Shown here piece by piece: positions 22,067-33,750 of a DNA stretch of 64,000 nucleotides. The stretch spans positions 255,001 through 319,000 of the forward strand of contig NW_027328669.1 in assembly GCF_047496725.1 (NCBI RefSeq), in the 5' to 3' direction. The stretch comes from Anoplolepis gracilipes. Taxonomy: Eukaryota; Arthropoda; Insecta; Hymenoptera; Formicidae. A model generated the notes under the pieces. It made no database searches, was not told where the DNA came from, and was given only the letters and a program-made list of their open reading frames with translations. The stretch's first letter is position 1, and each line of letters opens with the position of its first letter. The translations under genes and the position numbers were made by a program.

Positions 22067-22960
22067 AAGAATATTTTCTTTATTTCATATACTAATCTTA
22101 ACAAAAGATCATTAGAGGGGAATATTTTGAATTTTTTAGAATATTTTATTGGAGGAAAGCTTTAGAAGGAATTCTTCTAAAATAGAGAATACAATTTTTT
22201 CGGTGTATGTTTCTCAAAGTGCATTTTCTGAGGAGAAACCTTATATTTTGTAATACATTTATATACACAAATATGTATTATATAAATATGTATTATATGT
22301 GTGTTACACATAGAATTAATTATGTTATAAATATATATTACAAAATATGATATAAAATTTAATATAAAACATTTAACAAGAGAGTATATTATAAAATGTG
22401 TTACAAAATATATATTATATAAGTAATTTTATACTACACATAAAATTAATTATATATTTTACAATATATTTATAATTATATTTCACAAAATAGAATACAC
22501 AATTTATTACAACATATAATTTGAAATTTAATAATGTACAAAATAATTTATTACACGAAAATATCCAATATACCTATGTCCAATATAAAATTTATTAGAA
22601 GCTTTTAGATCAAACGTAGCTGGATAGTCTATCACGACCAAAAGAATTATTAATAAATTTCGATTACGTCTCTCTCAATTAAGAGAATCTGGAATTTTAA
22701 GGAAATTTTGTGTTATTGTACGTGGTCTTTCGATTTGGTATTTTTTATTTTGGTAATATTTATTGAAATAATATACACATATATATTTTATTAAAATACT
22801 TTTTTATTGAAATTATTAAAACATTAAATTTTATGTGAAATAAAATATGCATTTTAATTCTATATATACGTATATATTACTTCATAATATATGCTAAAGT
22901 GGAAAAAGATCACGCAGCTAATAATATCTAATAAAACATATTAATAAATCTATTATATGT
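22067..22960. other. Intergenic, nothing recognised
   Basis: Very AT-rich, no element ends or coding frames seen. Confidence 0.6.
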
Positions 22961-22979
22961 TTCGTACTTTTGAGATCCA

Positions 22980-23130
22980 CGATTATGGATCTAGCACGGA
23001 CACGAACCACAATTTGTGGATCTAGCACGGACTCGAATCAATCGGTCGTTTTACCGTGGCACTAGAAAGTGGATCCAGCCAGGTAGTTCCGAAAACTCAA
23101 TTGTGGATCCAGTTAGCGCCACTGTACAGC
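22980..23130. repeat. Cluster of TGGATCYAGC repeats
   Basis: TGGATCTAGCACGGAC occurs at about 22986 and 23016, followed by GTGGATCCAGC near 23071 and TGTGGATCCAGTTAGC near 23102. Imperfect short repeats of unknown origin. Confidence 0.5.
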
Positions 23131-23589
23131 GGGGAAAAAGCGTTCCCTAAAAAACGGTGGCATGACCCTTCTTATTTTTCTCTCTGGTTGAACTAAATAA
23201 TAAATATTTTCTAAAATTAAAGTAGAAATAAATTTAGAGTAAAACTAAATTTATAATTTATAAACTAAAATATTTTTTAACACTTTTAGCTTATTTCCAC
23301 AAGTTCACAAATATTCCTTCATGCAATTTCTAGCGGAAATCTATCTTATAATATTTCGTATAAACTGTAAAACGAAAAAATTTTTTTCGTCTACATCTCT
23401 TTAGGGGGAGTAAAGAGGGATTATAGAATTCTCAAAAATGAGAATCTATTTTTTGGTAAAATACGCCAAGTAAAATATGTGCCCTGTGTGTACGATTCAA
23501 ATTTCGCGGAAAGAATTAATTTCTAAAGAAATTCACGCATTAACATCCGCGTATGGCTCTCATTGCCAAGTTGATAATTACGTGTTTAT

Positions 23590-23865
23590 ATATACTTATA
23601 CATATATTTATATATTTATATATTTATATATTTATATATTTATATATTTATATATTTATATATTTACATATTTACATATTTACATATTTACATATTTACA
23701 TATTTACATATTTACATATTTACATATTTACATATTTACATATTTACATATTTATATATTTACATATTTATATATTTACATATTTATATATTTATATATT
23801 TATATATTTATATAATTATATATTTCTATATTTATGTATATTTATATAGTTATATATTTATATAA
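23590..23865. repeat. 8-bp minisatellite (TTTATATA / TTTACATA)
   Basis: About 33 units of an 8-base repeat. The flanks are TTTATATA and a central block is TTTACATA, with mixed units at the later border. Open frames through it are artefacts. Confidence 0.95.
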
Positions 23866-23950
23866 AAAATTTTTATTAAGATTGTAAAATTTTTTAAGGT
23901 TTATAATAACTTTATAAATCTCTTTATATTATAATCACAGAATTGAAGTA

Positions 23951-24136
23951 CAGTCGGACCTTTTATCCTACGACCCTCTTATGCTATGAAACTTCTTATC
24001 CTACGACAAAAAATCCTCTCATGCTACGACCGCGAAAGGGGATTTATACCCCCACTCTCAAATTTTTGTCGTAGGATCAGAGGTTTAAGGGGAAGATTCC
24101 GAACCGAAAAATGTCGTAGGATAAGAGATTCGACTG
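23951..24136. repeat. pogo/Tigger-type MITE, copy 1
   Basis: CAGTCGGACCTTTTATCC at the left and GATAAGAGATTCGACTG at the right, TA on both sides. Interior CATGCTACGACCGCGAAAGG and TTTTTGTCGTAGGATCAGAG, shared with 24650-24801. An extra CTTATGCTATGAAAC.. unit repeats the terminal phrase near the left end. Confidence 0.85.
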
Positions 24137-24517
24137 TAATACAATAGTGCATTAAATACGTTTACGTAAAATTATTGTGCGATAACTTACGTCTCCGGCT
24201 TACGTTTACGACTCTGCCGGTAACGGTTACGACAATCTCTGTGCTCAGGCCCTTTAGCTGTTTTATATTACCGACAAAATATAACCTCATGATAATATAT
24301 TTGTTTAATATAAAAGTTGCAATTTATATACATAAAATAAATTAATAATAATGGTAGTAGAGAGCAAAAGAATATATCGCAAAACTTATGATGTAACTGA
24401 AGGTAATATAGATCTAAGAATAAATTAAAAAATTTAGATATAATGAACTACATAATTTAATACAAATTCATAAAATCAATAATCAAATTATAAATAGAAA
24501 TGAAATTATAATAACGG

Positions 24518-24553
24518 ACGTTTCGAGCTCACTCTTTGAGTCTTCTTCAGCGC
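24518..24553 (-). ncRNA. Hammerhead-ribozyme-like motif of a Penelope-like element
   Basis: On the minus strand: CTGAAGA (matches CUGANGA), a short imperfect stem GACTC...GAGCTC, then GAAAC and GTC. This arrangement is the conserved signature of hammerhead motifs in Penelope-like retroelements. The stem has one bulged base, so activity is doubtful. No Penelope reverse transcriptase is seen next to it. Remnant only. Confidence 0.45.
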
Positions 24554-24649
24554 AAATAAATATAATATTGATTCGGTATCGGTGGTAATATATTAGTCGT
24601 TAAAAAACATAAACTGACCTCGGTAAAATAATTAGTCGCAAAAATGGTA

Positions 24650-24801
24650 CAGTCGAACCTCTTATCCTACGACAAAAAATTCTCTCATGCTACGACCGCG
24701 AAAGGGGAATTATACCCCCACTCTCAAATTTTTGTCGTAGGATCAGAGATTTAAGGGGAAGATTCCGGACCGAAAATGTCGTAGGATAAGAGGTCCGATT
24801 G
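24650..24801. repeat. pogo/Tigger-type MITE, copy 2
   Basis: CAGTCGAACCTCTTATCC ... GATAAGAGGTCCGATTG between TA dinucleotides, about 152 bases. Collinear with the inner part of copy 1 at 23951-24136, 500 bases away. Confidence 0.85.
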
Positions 24802-25863
24802 TATATACATATAAAAAAATAATAATAACGTTTATCAGTCATCTAAGAATACTCAGTGATTGCCAAACTAGGAAGTATTTTTTCGTAATTAGATATAGAG
24901 AATAGTAACTCGATTATATACATAAAATAAAATCGTGTTCCCATTGTAAGAATTGCATGAAGGAATATTTGTGAACTTTTCGAAATGAGTTTAGAAGTAT
25001 AGTAAAAACATTTTGCTGCACAACATTTCCTTCAAAATGTTTTTTATCTAGGTTTCTAAGCCTTATCTAATTATTATCTAAAAGTTCACTAAAATTCTTT
25101 CATGCAATTTATATCTGGAACCTATATCTTATTTTATTGATGCAAACTACAAAATGTTCATATCAAACAATTATTGTTTACAACCTGGCTCCAGAAGCCG
25201 ATAAAAAAATTGTAATTTTTAAATTTTTTTCTTTATTAACATATAAGATTGCATAGGTTCCCAGAAGGTTTCGATGTATACTTTTATCGTAGAGAAGAAT
25301 TGATTATTCTATACAACCAATAAAAATATTTTGGTATAATAAAAATATCGATAATACAGGACGGTTTAGCATTCCCAGCAAATATATAGTCGGTAATATA
25401 GAAGACTTTAGAATCGCAAATAAATAATTGTTGCGGTTAGTAAAAAAGAACACTTTGGCATGTGAAAATAATTTTATGTAAAAATTATTAGTAAATCTTT
25501 TGCAACTTTTAATAGATATAGAAATTATTTAATAATTTTACATATAACATCTATCATTTAGAAGTAATGTGTAATTTAAGACTTAATAAAAAACTTAAAT
25601 TGATAAATGATTGTTAAATAATGATTCTTACGTAACATATTGCGACTAGTTTTATTACATCACATACACACATCTTAACATTTGAAGAATCATTATATAT
25701 TTATTATACGTCTTTCTAATTTGTATATTTATTAATTCGAAAATAGCGTACCTATTTTATCACAATACATTATAACATATTAATTATGAAAAGTCTTTTC
25801 GAGATTTTCTCTAATTAAAAGAGAACAATTCTTTATTTCAATTAATTACATATTAATATATAT
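24802..25863. other. Intergenic with short dispersed repeats
   Basis: No gene. The phrase TTCACAAATATTCCTTCATG, seen at about 23305 on +, occurs near 24955 on the minus strand, and a looser version is near 25085 on +. Confidence 0.5.
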
Positions 25864-26084
25864 CCGGGAAAAAAAGTTAGCCATATATGGATTTTGTCAA
25901 TATCTGATCATGTCTTACCAAGTATAGTCATATATGATATTATATGATAAATAAAATCATATGATATTATATATGATTTTATTTAATTATCTTATTATCA
26001 TATATAACTATATTTGGCAAGATATGCTCAGATATTGACAAAATCCATATATGGCCAATTTTATATGGACTTTTTTTTCGGGTA
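25864..26084. repeat. Foldback MITE, about 220 bp, arms about 70 bp
   Basis: CCATATATGGATTTTGTCAA with outer CCGGGAAAAAAAGT on the left matches TTGACAAAATCCATATATGG with outer ACTTTTTTTTCGGG on the right. The centre is AT palindrome. Superfamily unknown. Confidence 0.85.
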
Positions 26085-26532
26085 GTATATAATTGTAATA
26101 TATAATATATAACTAATCATATGTTATACTTTTTATATCCGTATTATCTGCATATATACACGCGATAAACTTTGATTTATTAAAGTGAACAACTATTGCT
26201 AAATCGAAAACGATAAATTATCATATTATTTAACTAAAGACACTACGCTTAAACTGGTTTTTTTATCAATGATTCTGCGACGCAAGTTTTATTCAGTGAT
26301 AAGAGAAAAATGCGCATTGTAAGCACTTATTTTTATAAACTATTCGTTAAAATTTTAGTCTGTGTATCACAGTAACGTGTTGAGAAAATATTTATCTGTT
26401 TAATCGGGTACAAAAGAAATTTAAAATTTATTTTAATGTGTAATTAATTAATTCGTTATTTAAAATAAGTTATAAAAAATTAAGTTATTATCGTATCACA
26501 CGGAATACATTAAAATTAATATATATATATAC

Positions 26533-27062
26533 ACACTACCCTCCATAAGTTTGGAAACACCCTATAAAAATTTTTAATGTAAAGAAAATATATAATAAAA
26601 TCGATTTATTTTTGTTTGTAAATGTTTATTTACTAATTATATTAATTAACTTGAGTCTGATTCATACGGTATCTGGTGCGTCATTGTCATTTTCAGTGAT
26701 TGTGATTAATTTTATCAATTTTACAAAAACTTAAATTAAATTGCACTTACAAATGACTTCTTATCACTCTGACGTGTAGTTATAATTCGCGCACACATTA
26801 CAGGCGCTACTACGTCTAATATGTTGTACTAGCTCTAGTTATAGCAGAATACGTGCTGTAACAGATCAGCACGTGAAATTCAACTTCGAGCGCTCCGGTA
26901 TTACGAAATAATCACTGATATATTTTCGGCATGTATAAATGTTCCAAGTGTCCTAAGTGGAAATATTTGTTGTCGTATGATATATATTTATATCCAAAAC
27001 TTACATAGATCACTGTCGTACAACTGTTTATCTGTAAAATATAGGGTGTTTCCAAACTTATT
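26533..27062. repeat. Tc1-type terminal-repeat element, non-coding
   Basis: ATAAGTTTGGAAACACCCTA at the left is complemented by TAGGGTGTTTCCAAACTTAT at the right, within a Tc1-like CCTCCATAAGTTTGG end. About 530 bases, interior without ORF. Confidence 0.8.
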
Positions 27063-27072
27063 ATATATATAT

Positions 27073-27108
<36 letters not shown>

Positions 27109-29270
27109 ATGTACACTAAAATATTAATATAATTTAAAACATAATTATTTTCTAAAATATACATATAATTTAATTATATATTTAAAAATAAATTATAAAT
27201 AAAATATAAATAATAATTAATGTTTGTATATTACTATAATATTATTTATATATAATTGGTATTTCCACGCTCATCCTAAAGAATTATAATTTTCAATCAT
27301 TAAGTACAGCATCCAATTTACGTCATTATTTACTTCACATTGATCCACATATCAAAGATCAACGTTTTTCGTTTGGATACTTAAACGAGCAATTCAGTGT
27401 CGCAGTTGACGCGCAGATATTATTCCAATGACGTAGACCGTAGACGATTCGAAATTTTATTCGCCGATTCCTTATATTATAAATGACAAGTTTTCAAGCG
27501 TGGCGAGAATGTTGATCCTCTCATTTACAAAATGATATACAATATACAATAACACAATAATAAGTCTATCGATAATATAGATATGAAAAGGAATAAATTT
27601 TTTATTCAAAAATTACTCATATTCGAAGCCATTACATATTTATGAGAAAAAAGTAACATTCTTTTATCATTGTTCACACATCCTGACACAATAATCTTGT
27701 GCAACTTGACAAATTTGAATGCAATTAATTTAATATTTTATTATTATTATGACTGAATAAATAAATAAATATATATGTATGTATATACAATATTTATAAT
27801 CTTTAATTAATATTAAGAATCTCTTTCTCTAAATATTAAAAAATATTGATTTAGTTATAATAAATTAAAAAACTTTCTTCATATCTCTTTTTTTTAAAAC
27901 AATTGTTCAAAAAGAATTTTTGTCATATTTGCGTGCTTTATTTTTTCAATAGTGATATATATAATTATGGGTGTACGAAAACAATGTAATCTCTCTCTGT
28001 AGAATACTTTGCAATAATATTTTTCTTATTTTGTAACAATATTTTAGAAAGAAATGCGATGTGTATCTTTTCTTATTTTTCTCTCTTATTATCAATACAA
28101 ATATATTTTCTTATTGTTACAGTAAGATATGTAAATATCTACTGTATTACTTTTAATGTTTTTATTATGAATCTTACTATTGGATTGTGGTGTTTTTTTT
28201 ATATATCTCACAATTAGAATAACAAATATGTGTATATTGGCTTGATTATTGAGAAAACCTGAATTAAAATATATCTCATATGATTTAAAATAAAGAATAA
28301 AAATAAAATTATATGCACTTTTAAAACTATTGCAGTCTCTCACTTAAGATCATTGTAAAAGTTATCTTAAAACATTCTTTCTAGTAATTTATGTTTTTCA
28401 CAAGAAATAATCTTCTTGAAAGTTTACACTCGTAATCGAGTAATTTCGTCGTATATACAACGATAACAAAACAAAACTGCGGTAAAAGCGATATTTTGCT
28501 TTATCATATTAACGGGAATTACGGCTATGCAATTTATCATGCTTGATGGTTTTAAACAGGTTGGGAAAAACCCAGTTCCAGACAGTATTTCCATAAGCCC
28601 GCATAGCATTAACCATTTAACATCAATCTTTAATCTCTACCTACTTGACACAACCAATCTCGTCACAGCCAAGCGAGAGAGAAAGAGTAAATATTTCATC
28701 CCAGTTCTTTTTTGCAAGAATAGAGAAAAACTGTAAAAATACTCGTGCGATTATAAATGCGCAAGCACGAAGATATAAGTAACTCGCAAGAGAATGTAGA
28801 CTTACATACTTAATCTCTTTGAAAGATATCTTGCTGGCATTTCGAATAATTCAAAATATGATTGAAGCTACGTTTTCTTCTCAGAAAATTAATTAACAAA
28901 CATAATTAATAATTATATTAATATATAATAATTAATAAAAATACGTTAAATCTATTTTTCGTCTTTTCGAGATAACACTGCAATGTTATATAGTTTCATT
29001 TAAAAATACTTTTTAGATTACTCTATCATAAAGGGGAAGTATCTGTTAAGAAGTCGAAAAAAAAGCGGTGAAAAAATATGTGTACAAGGAAAAAACATTT
29101 AGTCACAGACAATATAAAATAAAGGAACCATTTTTTAAATAAAAATATACATTAAGTTACTAATACATACCAAGTGAGTTATCACTGTGATCAAAATTAT
29201 TTTAAGTGCTATATTTATATAAATATATTTATTATGTATTTATAGTAGTATATATATATGTATACTACTA
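27063..29270. other. Intergenic, nothing recognised
   Basis: AT-rich with AT microsatellites near 27061-27110. A moderately GC stretch at 27280-27480 has no clear open frame. Frames at 28092-28736 show no domain and are read as chance. Confidence 0.55.
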
Positions 29271-30441
29271 TCTATATATATAAGTATTGTCTGTCTGTAT
29301 GTATGATCGCGAACTCCTTCCACATTTGTGGACCGATTTTCGTGAAATAGGTACCAAAATGTTGCAAATTTTTCGGAAAAGGCTGTTATGTTGTTTTTTT
29401 TAAGTTTCACCCACCCACGCATCCATTCACGCGCTTGCGCATTTATGGACCGATTTTCATGAAATTGGTATCAAAATTTCGCAATTTTTTAGGAGATGAT
29501 TACTAGGTGATTTTTTTTAAGTTTTATCTCACCTACGCATCCACCCACGCACCCGTCCACACGCGCGAGTATTTATCTACCGATTTTCAAGAAATTGGTA
29601 TCAAAATTTCAGAAATTTTTCGGAAAAGCTGCTATGTGGGTTTTTTTAGGTTTTACCCACCCACGCATGCACCCACACATCCGTCCACGCGCATGCGCAT
29701 TTATGGACCAATTTTCACGAAATTGGTATCAAAATTTCGCAAATTTTTCGGAAAAAACTGCTATGTGCTTTTTTTAGGTTTTGTCTACCCACGTAACCTT
29801 GATAATATGATATTTGTTAAATCCTGTATTTGCTCATGGTCAACTTTATGTGGCATTTTCTAGAGCAACCAAAAGTGTAAAAATTAAGATTGATGAATTC
29901 ATAATCAAGGACATCTAATTGAAGGAAGTGAAAAATGTTTTACAAAAAATATAATATACAGAGAAATTTTGTAAATTGATAAATTAAAAAAATTGTATGA
30001 CAGCTAATAATGGCGGGTTAACGGTAGATAAATTAGACGTAAACAAAAAAAATTAAGTAAATAAAATTAAAAAAAAAACCACATAGCAGCCATTCCTGAA
30101 AAATTTGCAACATTTTGGTACCAATTTCGTAGGAATCGGTTCACAAATGTAGAAATTAAAGAAGTTTTTTTGAAAAAAAATTGTTAATTGGCAGAGAAAC
30201 CTGGAAAAACATTTTTTCGCGAAAACATAACCTCCTATAATTAAAAAATATAAATGTATAAATAGATTGAAGAAATGAGCAATCAAAGATATCTTATTAA
30301 GTGAAATCTAAAATTTTTTATGAAAAATATTATATAGAGAGGTATTGAAAATTGAAGAATTATAAATTGTGTGAGAACTAATATTAGCGAGGTCAGTATT
30401 GGATAAAGGTTTTGCGGCCCGCGCGAAGCGCGGAAAGCTAG
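29271..30441 (+). mobile_element. Non-autonomous Helitron, apparently complete
   Basis: The 5' end is TCTATATATATAAG inserted after A. The 3' end has a 6-bp perfect hairpin CCGCGC-GAA-GCGCGG (30419-30433), then AAAG and the terminal CTAG followed by T. TC start, 3' hairpin, CTAG end and A/T insertion site are the Helitron hallmarks; there is no target duplication. No Rep/helicase ORF. The interior has four tandem units with GGACCGATTTTC, GAAATTGGTA and CCACCCACGCAT, and a reversed remnant of the same unit near 30070-30155. Confidence 0.8.
29320..29795 (+). repeat. Four tandem 117-130-bp units inside the Helitron
   Basis: CCGATTTTC-type starts at about 29333, 29450, 29580 and 29708. Each unit continues TGGTATCAAAATTTCGCAAA, then a T-run and CCACCCACGCA. 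Open frames through it follow from the repeats. Confidence 0.85.
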
Positions 30442-30599
30442 TAAATACATAATACATAATAGATATAGGTAAACATATACATACATATTAATATTATATA
30501 TACACACATGTGCATATACATATAATTAATATGTTATTTTATATATATATATATGAATATATATATATATAATTTTTTTAAATATTTAATTAGATACAT

Positions 30600-30631
<32 letters not shown>

Positions 30632-31844
30632 ATATGTAGATTAATTTGACTCCTTCATGTACAATTATAATTATATATATTTAAACATAATAGCTATATA
30701 ATAAACCTAATAGAGAGAATAATAACTGAAATTTCTTAATTATTGAACAATTTTCTCCTAAATTTAATTTTGCAAATATACTGCTAAGATTATTCGCTAT
30801 ATTATTATAATTCTGCCGAAGTAGTATTTAAAAATTAATTGCGCAAACAGTTATTATTTTTTAAAAAATCTATATTTTTACATCTATTTTTAAAAAATAT
30901 ATCTATATAATTGCAAATCATAAAGTTCATACAAGATTTCGTCGTTTATAAATTTTATAAATGTCAAGGTATATACATATATATATATCGATAATGATCT
31001 AAACAGCAGACACGAAAAAATTTAGTTTCAATGGCCGATATTCATAGTTTATTCTTATATTTAAGATCATTTTAAGTTTGGTTTTAAATTGTAAAAATTT
31101 CATTTAACAAATTAAATCTGAGTCGAAGATCTTACTTAAGACGAACTTAAATATAAGAACGGACCATATACATATATACACATATTCTGTGTTCTAATTA
31201 AATGAAATTTTTAATAGATAAAATAAGAAATCTTATTTAAAATTTTGTAATCTAATAATTTTTTTGGATACATTATAAAATAATTTTTATCTTCCAGATT
31301 TTTTATACATTATTTTATATATAAATGATAAAAAAAGATTTATTACTATATAAATTGTTAAATGCACGTTCGATTTTTTAAAATTTATTCTGGCTTATCT
31401 TTTAAATATTAATGAGGCAAGAATCGATAAAGAGTCAGCGCATACTGAAAATGCACAATTATATTTGGAAAAATTGACGATTTCCAAAGGTCTTCATGAA
31501 AGGTTACGGCATCGTTTTAGATAACACTTTTTAATTGGTATTTCTCATTAAACGATCGTTTCTAAGTCGCAGATTTTTATAAGTATTATTATTTCATAAA
31601 GATGATAATGTATAAACAAAAAAATTATATCTCTATCCTTTCGAAGGGAATCAATATCGGTGCATTCAAACCGAGCGATTTATCAACTTAATTAAAAACC
31701 TCATTTATGTAATTTCTTCTTAAAACCACAATGAAACATGTGATAAATATAAATGCAGACGTAATATGTTGGCAAAGCCAAGAAAGAATGAAATTCATCG
31801 GCAACGCTGACTTTGCAGTTTTATTCGTTCGTTATAATATATAC

Positions 31845-31894
<50 letters not shown>

Positions 31895-31928
31895 GTAATA
31901 TATATATATATATATATATATACACGTA

Positions 31929-31959
<31 letters not shown>

Positions 31960-32507
31960 CCGATATACAGCTATTCAAACATGGTAATCATCATTTTTCG
32001 AATACATCTGAGAAATAATATTAATGTTTGTACTTGATTATTATTAAATTAACAATTAGCGGAAGAACAGTTCATCTACGGAAAAATAAATCAAATTTCC
32101 TTAACAAAAAACTTATAGTAATAGTTGCACAAAACATTAATGCTGTTTATTAAAATAAATGTTAATGTATCTTTATAAACCTTTAAAACTCTTAAACGGT
32201 ATAATATTAAAAAATAGGATAGCTAAAAAATTGAACAATATTCTGTATTTGTTAATATTGCATTTGTATTATTGCATTTGTTAACAATGATGATTTATTA
32301 TTTGAAAATCTTTGAAATAAAATGTATAAATATTGGAGCCTTATTTATTCGAATTATTATAAATATAGGTACCTACGAATTCTGCAATGCTAAAATAAAA
32401 TCGATCCTTTGAACTGCAAACACGTATACTGCTCTCTTGTCCACATATGTTTGTCACCTTTTGGTAAACATATATGGATCTCCATATGTATGACTTGCTT
32501 TATATAT

Positions 32508-32589
<82 letters not shown>

Positions 32590-32871
32590 ATTTGTTTCAT
32601 AATATTTCATAAATTGTTATTAATTTATATTTAAAATTGCATAAATCTTTATGTAATATTTTTTTTTAGTTTAGTAATAATAGGATTAATAATACATTAT
32701 TGATATATAAATGTATTATTAATGTTATTAATAAAAGAAATGTCTTTCATGCAATTGCATAATTTATCACAACAAATAGTCTACAAATTATCTATAAATA
32801 TAAATAATGTATGTGAAAATAATTTAATAGCTTTTTATAAATGTTACACTATATTACTATATTTATATATT

Positions 32872-32902
<31 letters not shown>

Positions 32903-33500
32903 TAATATATATATATATATTATAATATATATATATATATATATTTATATGTTTATTAATATGCAAAACTAGAATATATAAAATAGGATTTTTTATCTTT
33001 TAGAACTTTTTTTATCTTCTCCCTTGTTTTCTGTTTAGCATTTGCGTAGTAAAAATTAGTCTCATATCAAATTAAATTGAGCAAATTCTCTCATTCTCGA
33101 ATTTACAGATGTGAATAAAACGAGTTCACAATAACATAAGATACATCTTAATTATCATTATCATATCGCATAAATTATCATCAACAAATTGCAAGTTCAT
33201 CTTCTCGACGAAATTTGGTTTATCCCAGACGTGCCTTCGGAGAATATTTTCTTATCCGAAATTTGTTATCTCGGAAGGACTCTTGCATCCTGCAAATCGT
33301 AAATTCGATGAGCGGGAAGTTACAACGAAGTTTCCCAACAGATGCATGACTGGTCGACTTCGTAGTGGGGGACACAGAGTGATCGAGCGATTTATATAGG
33401 AGAAGAAATACTTGCCACGCCAGCATTTCAAGTTTGAACGGCGAAACCGTACGAATACCCGTTATTACGATCGTTGTTTTCTGATACCAAATTAGGTAGT
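30442..33500. other. Intergenic, microsatellite-rich
   Basis: (AT)n blocks at about 30600-30624, 31845-31955, 32515-32583 and 32875-32945, plus the foldback MITE listed at 31037. Nothing else recognised. Frames such as 32409-32612 run through AT repeats. Confidence 0.6.
31037..31169. repeat. Foldback MITE, family A copy 2
   Basis: TATTCTTATATTTAAGATCA at the left is complemented by GAACTTAAATATAAGAACGG at the right, with GATATTCATAGT at the outer left. Related to 157-310. Confidence 0.65.
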
Positions 33501-33509
33501 ACTGGTGAA

Positions 33510-33566
33510 ACTATAATATATTTACCAAGTTGGTGATTAGACACTTCGACACATTCAACAATCATG
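33510..33566 (+). promoter_or_regulatory. Exon 1 and putative core promoter of the secreted-protein gene
   Basis: CTATAATATATTTA near 33510 is a plausible TATA element, a short leader follows, and the ATG at 33564-33566 is immediately followed by donor GTAAAT. Exon 1 thus supplies only the initiator codon. Transcription start not visible directly. Confidence 0.5.
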
Positions 33567-33719
33567 GTAAATAGATTTTTTCAATATTTTATATTCTGTG
33601 TAATGAATATTCTATTAATTGAATAATTTTAGATAACATTTTAGTAAAATATTTTTAAAGATATTTCTTTGAATAAAGATTTATTCATTTTTTTGATAAT
33701 TAAATTTATTATTGTTTTG

Positions 33720-33750
<31 letters not shown>

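Noticed and set aside
23477..23849. Tyr/Ile/Phe-rich frames of about 100 codons
   Set aside because: Products of the 8-bp minisatellite; 8-base units stay open in several frames.
24518..24553. Attenuator or terminator hairpin
   Set aside because: The conserved CTGAnGA/GAAAC core fits a hammerhead better, and the DNA is eukaryotic.
29507..29863. 118- and 60-codon frames with His/Pro repeats
   Set aside because: They follow the four tandem units inside the Helitron; no Rep or helicase motif.
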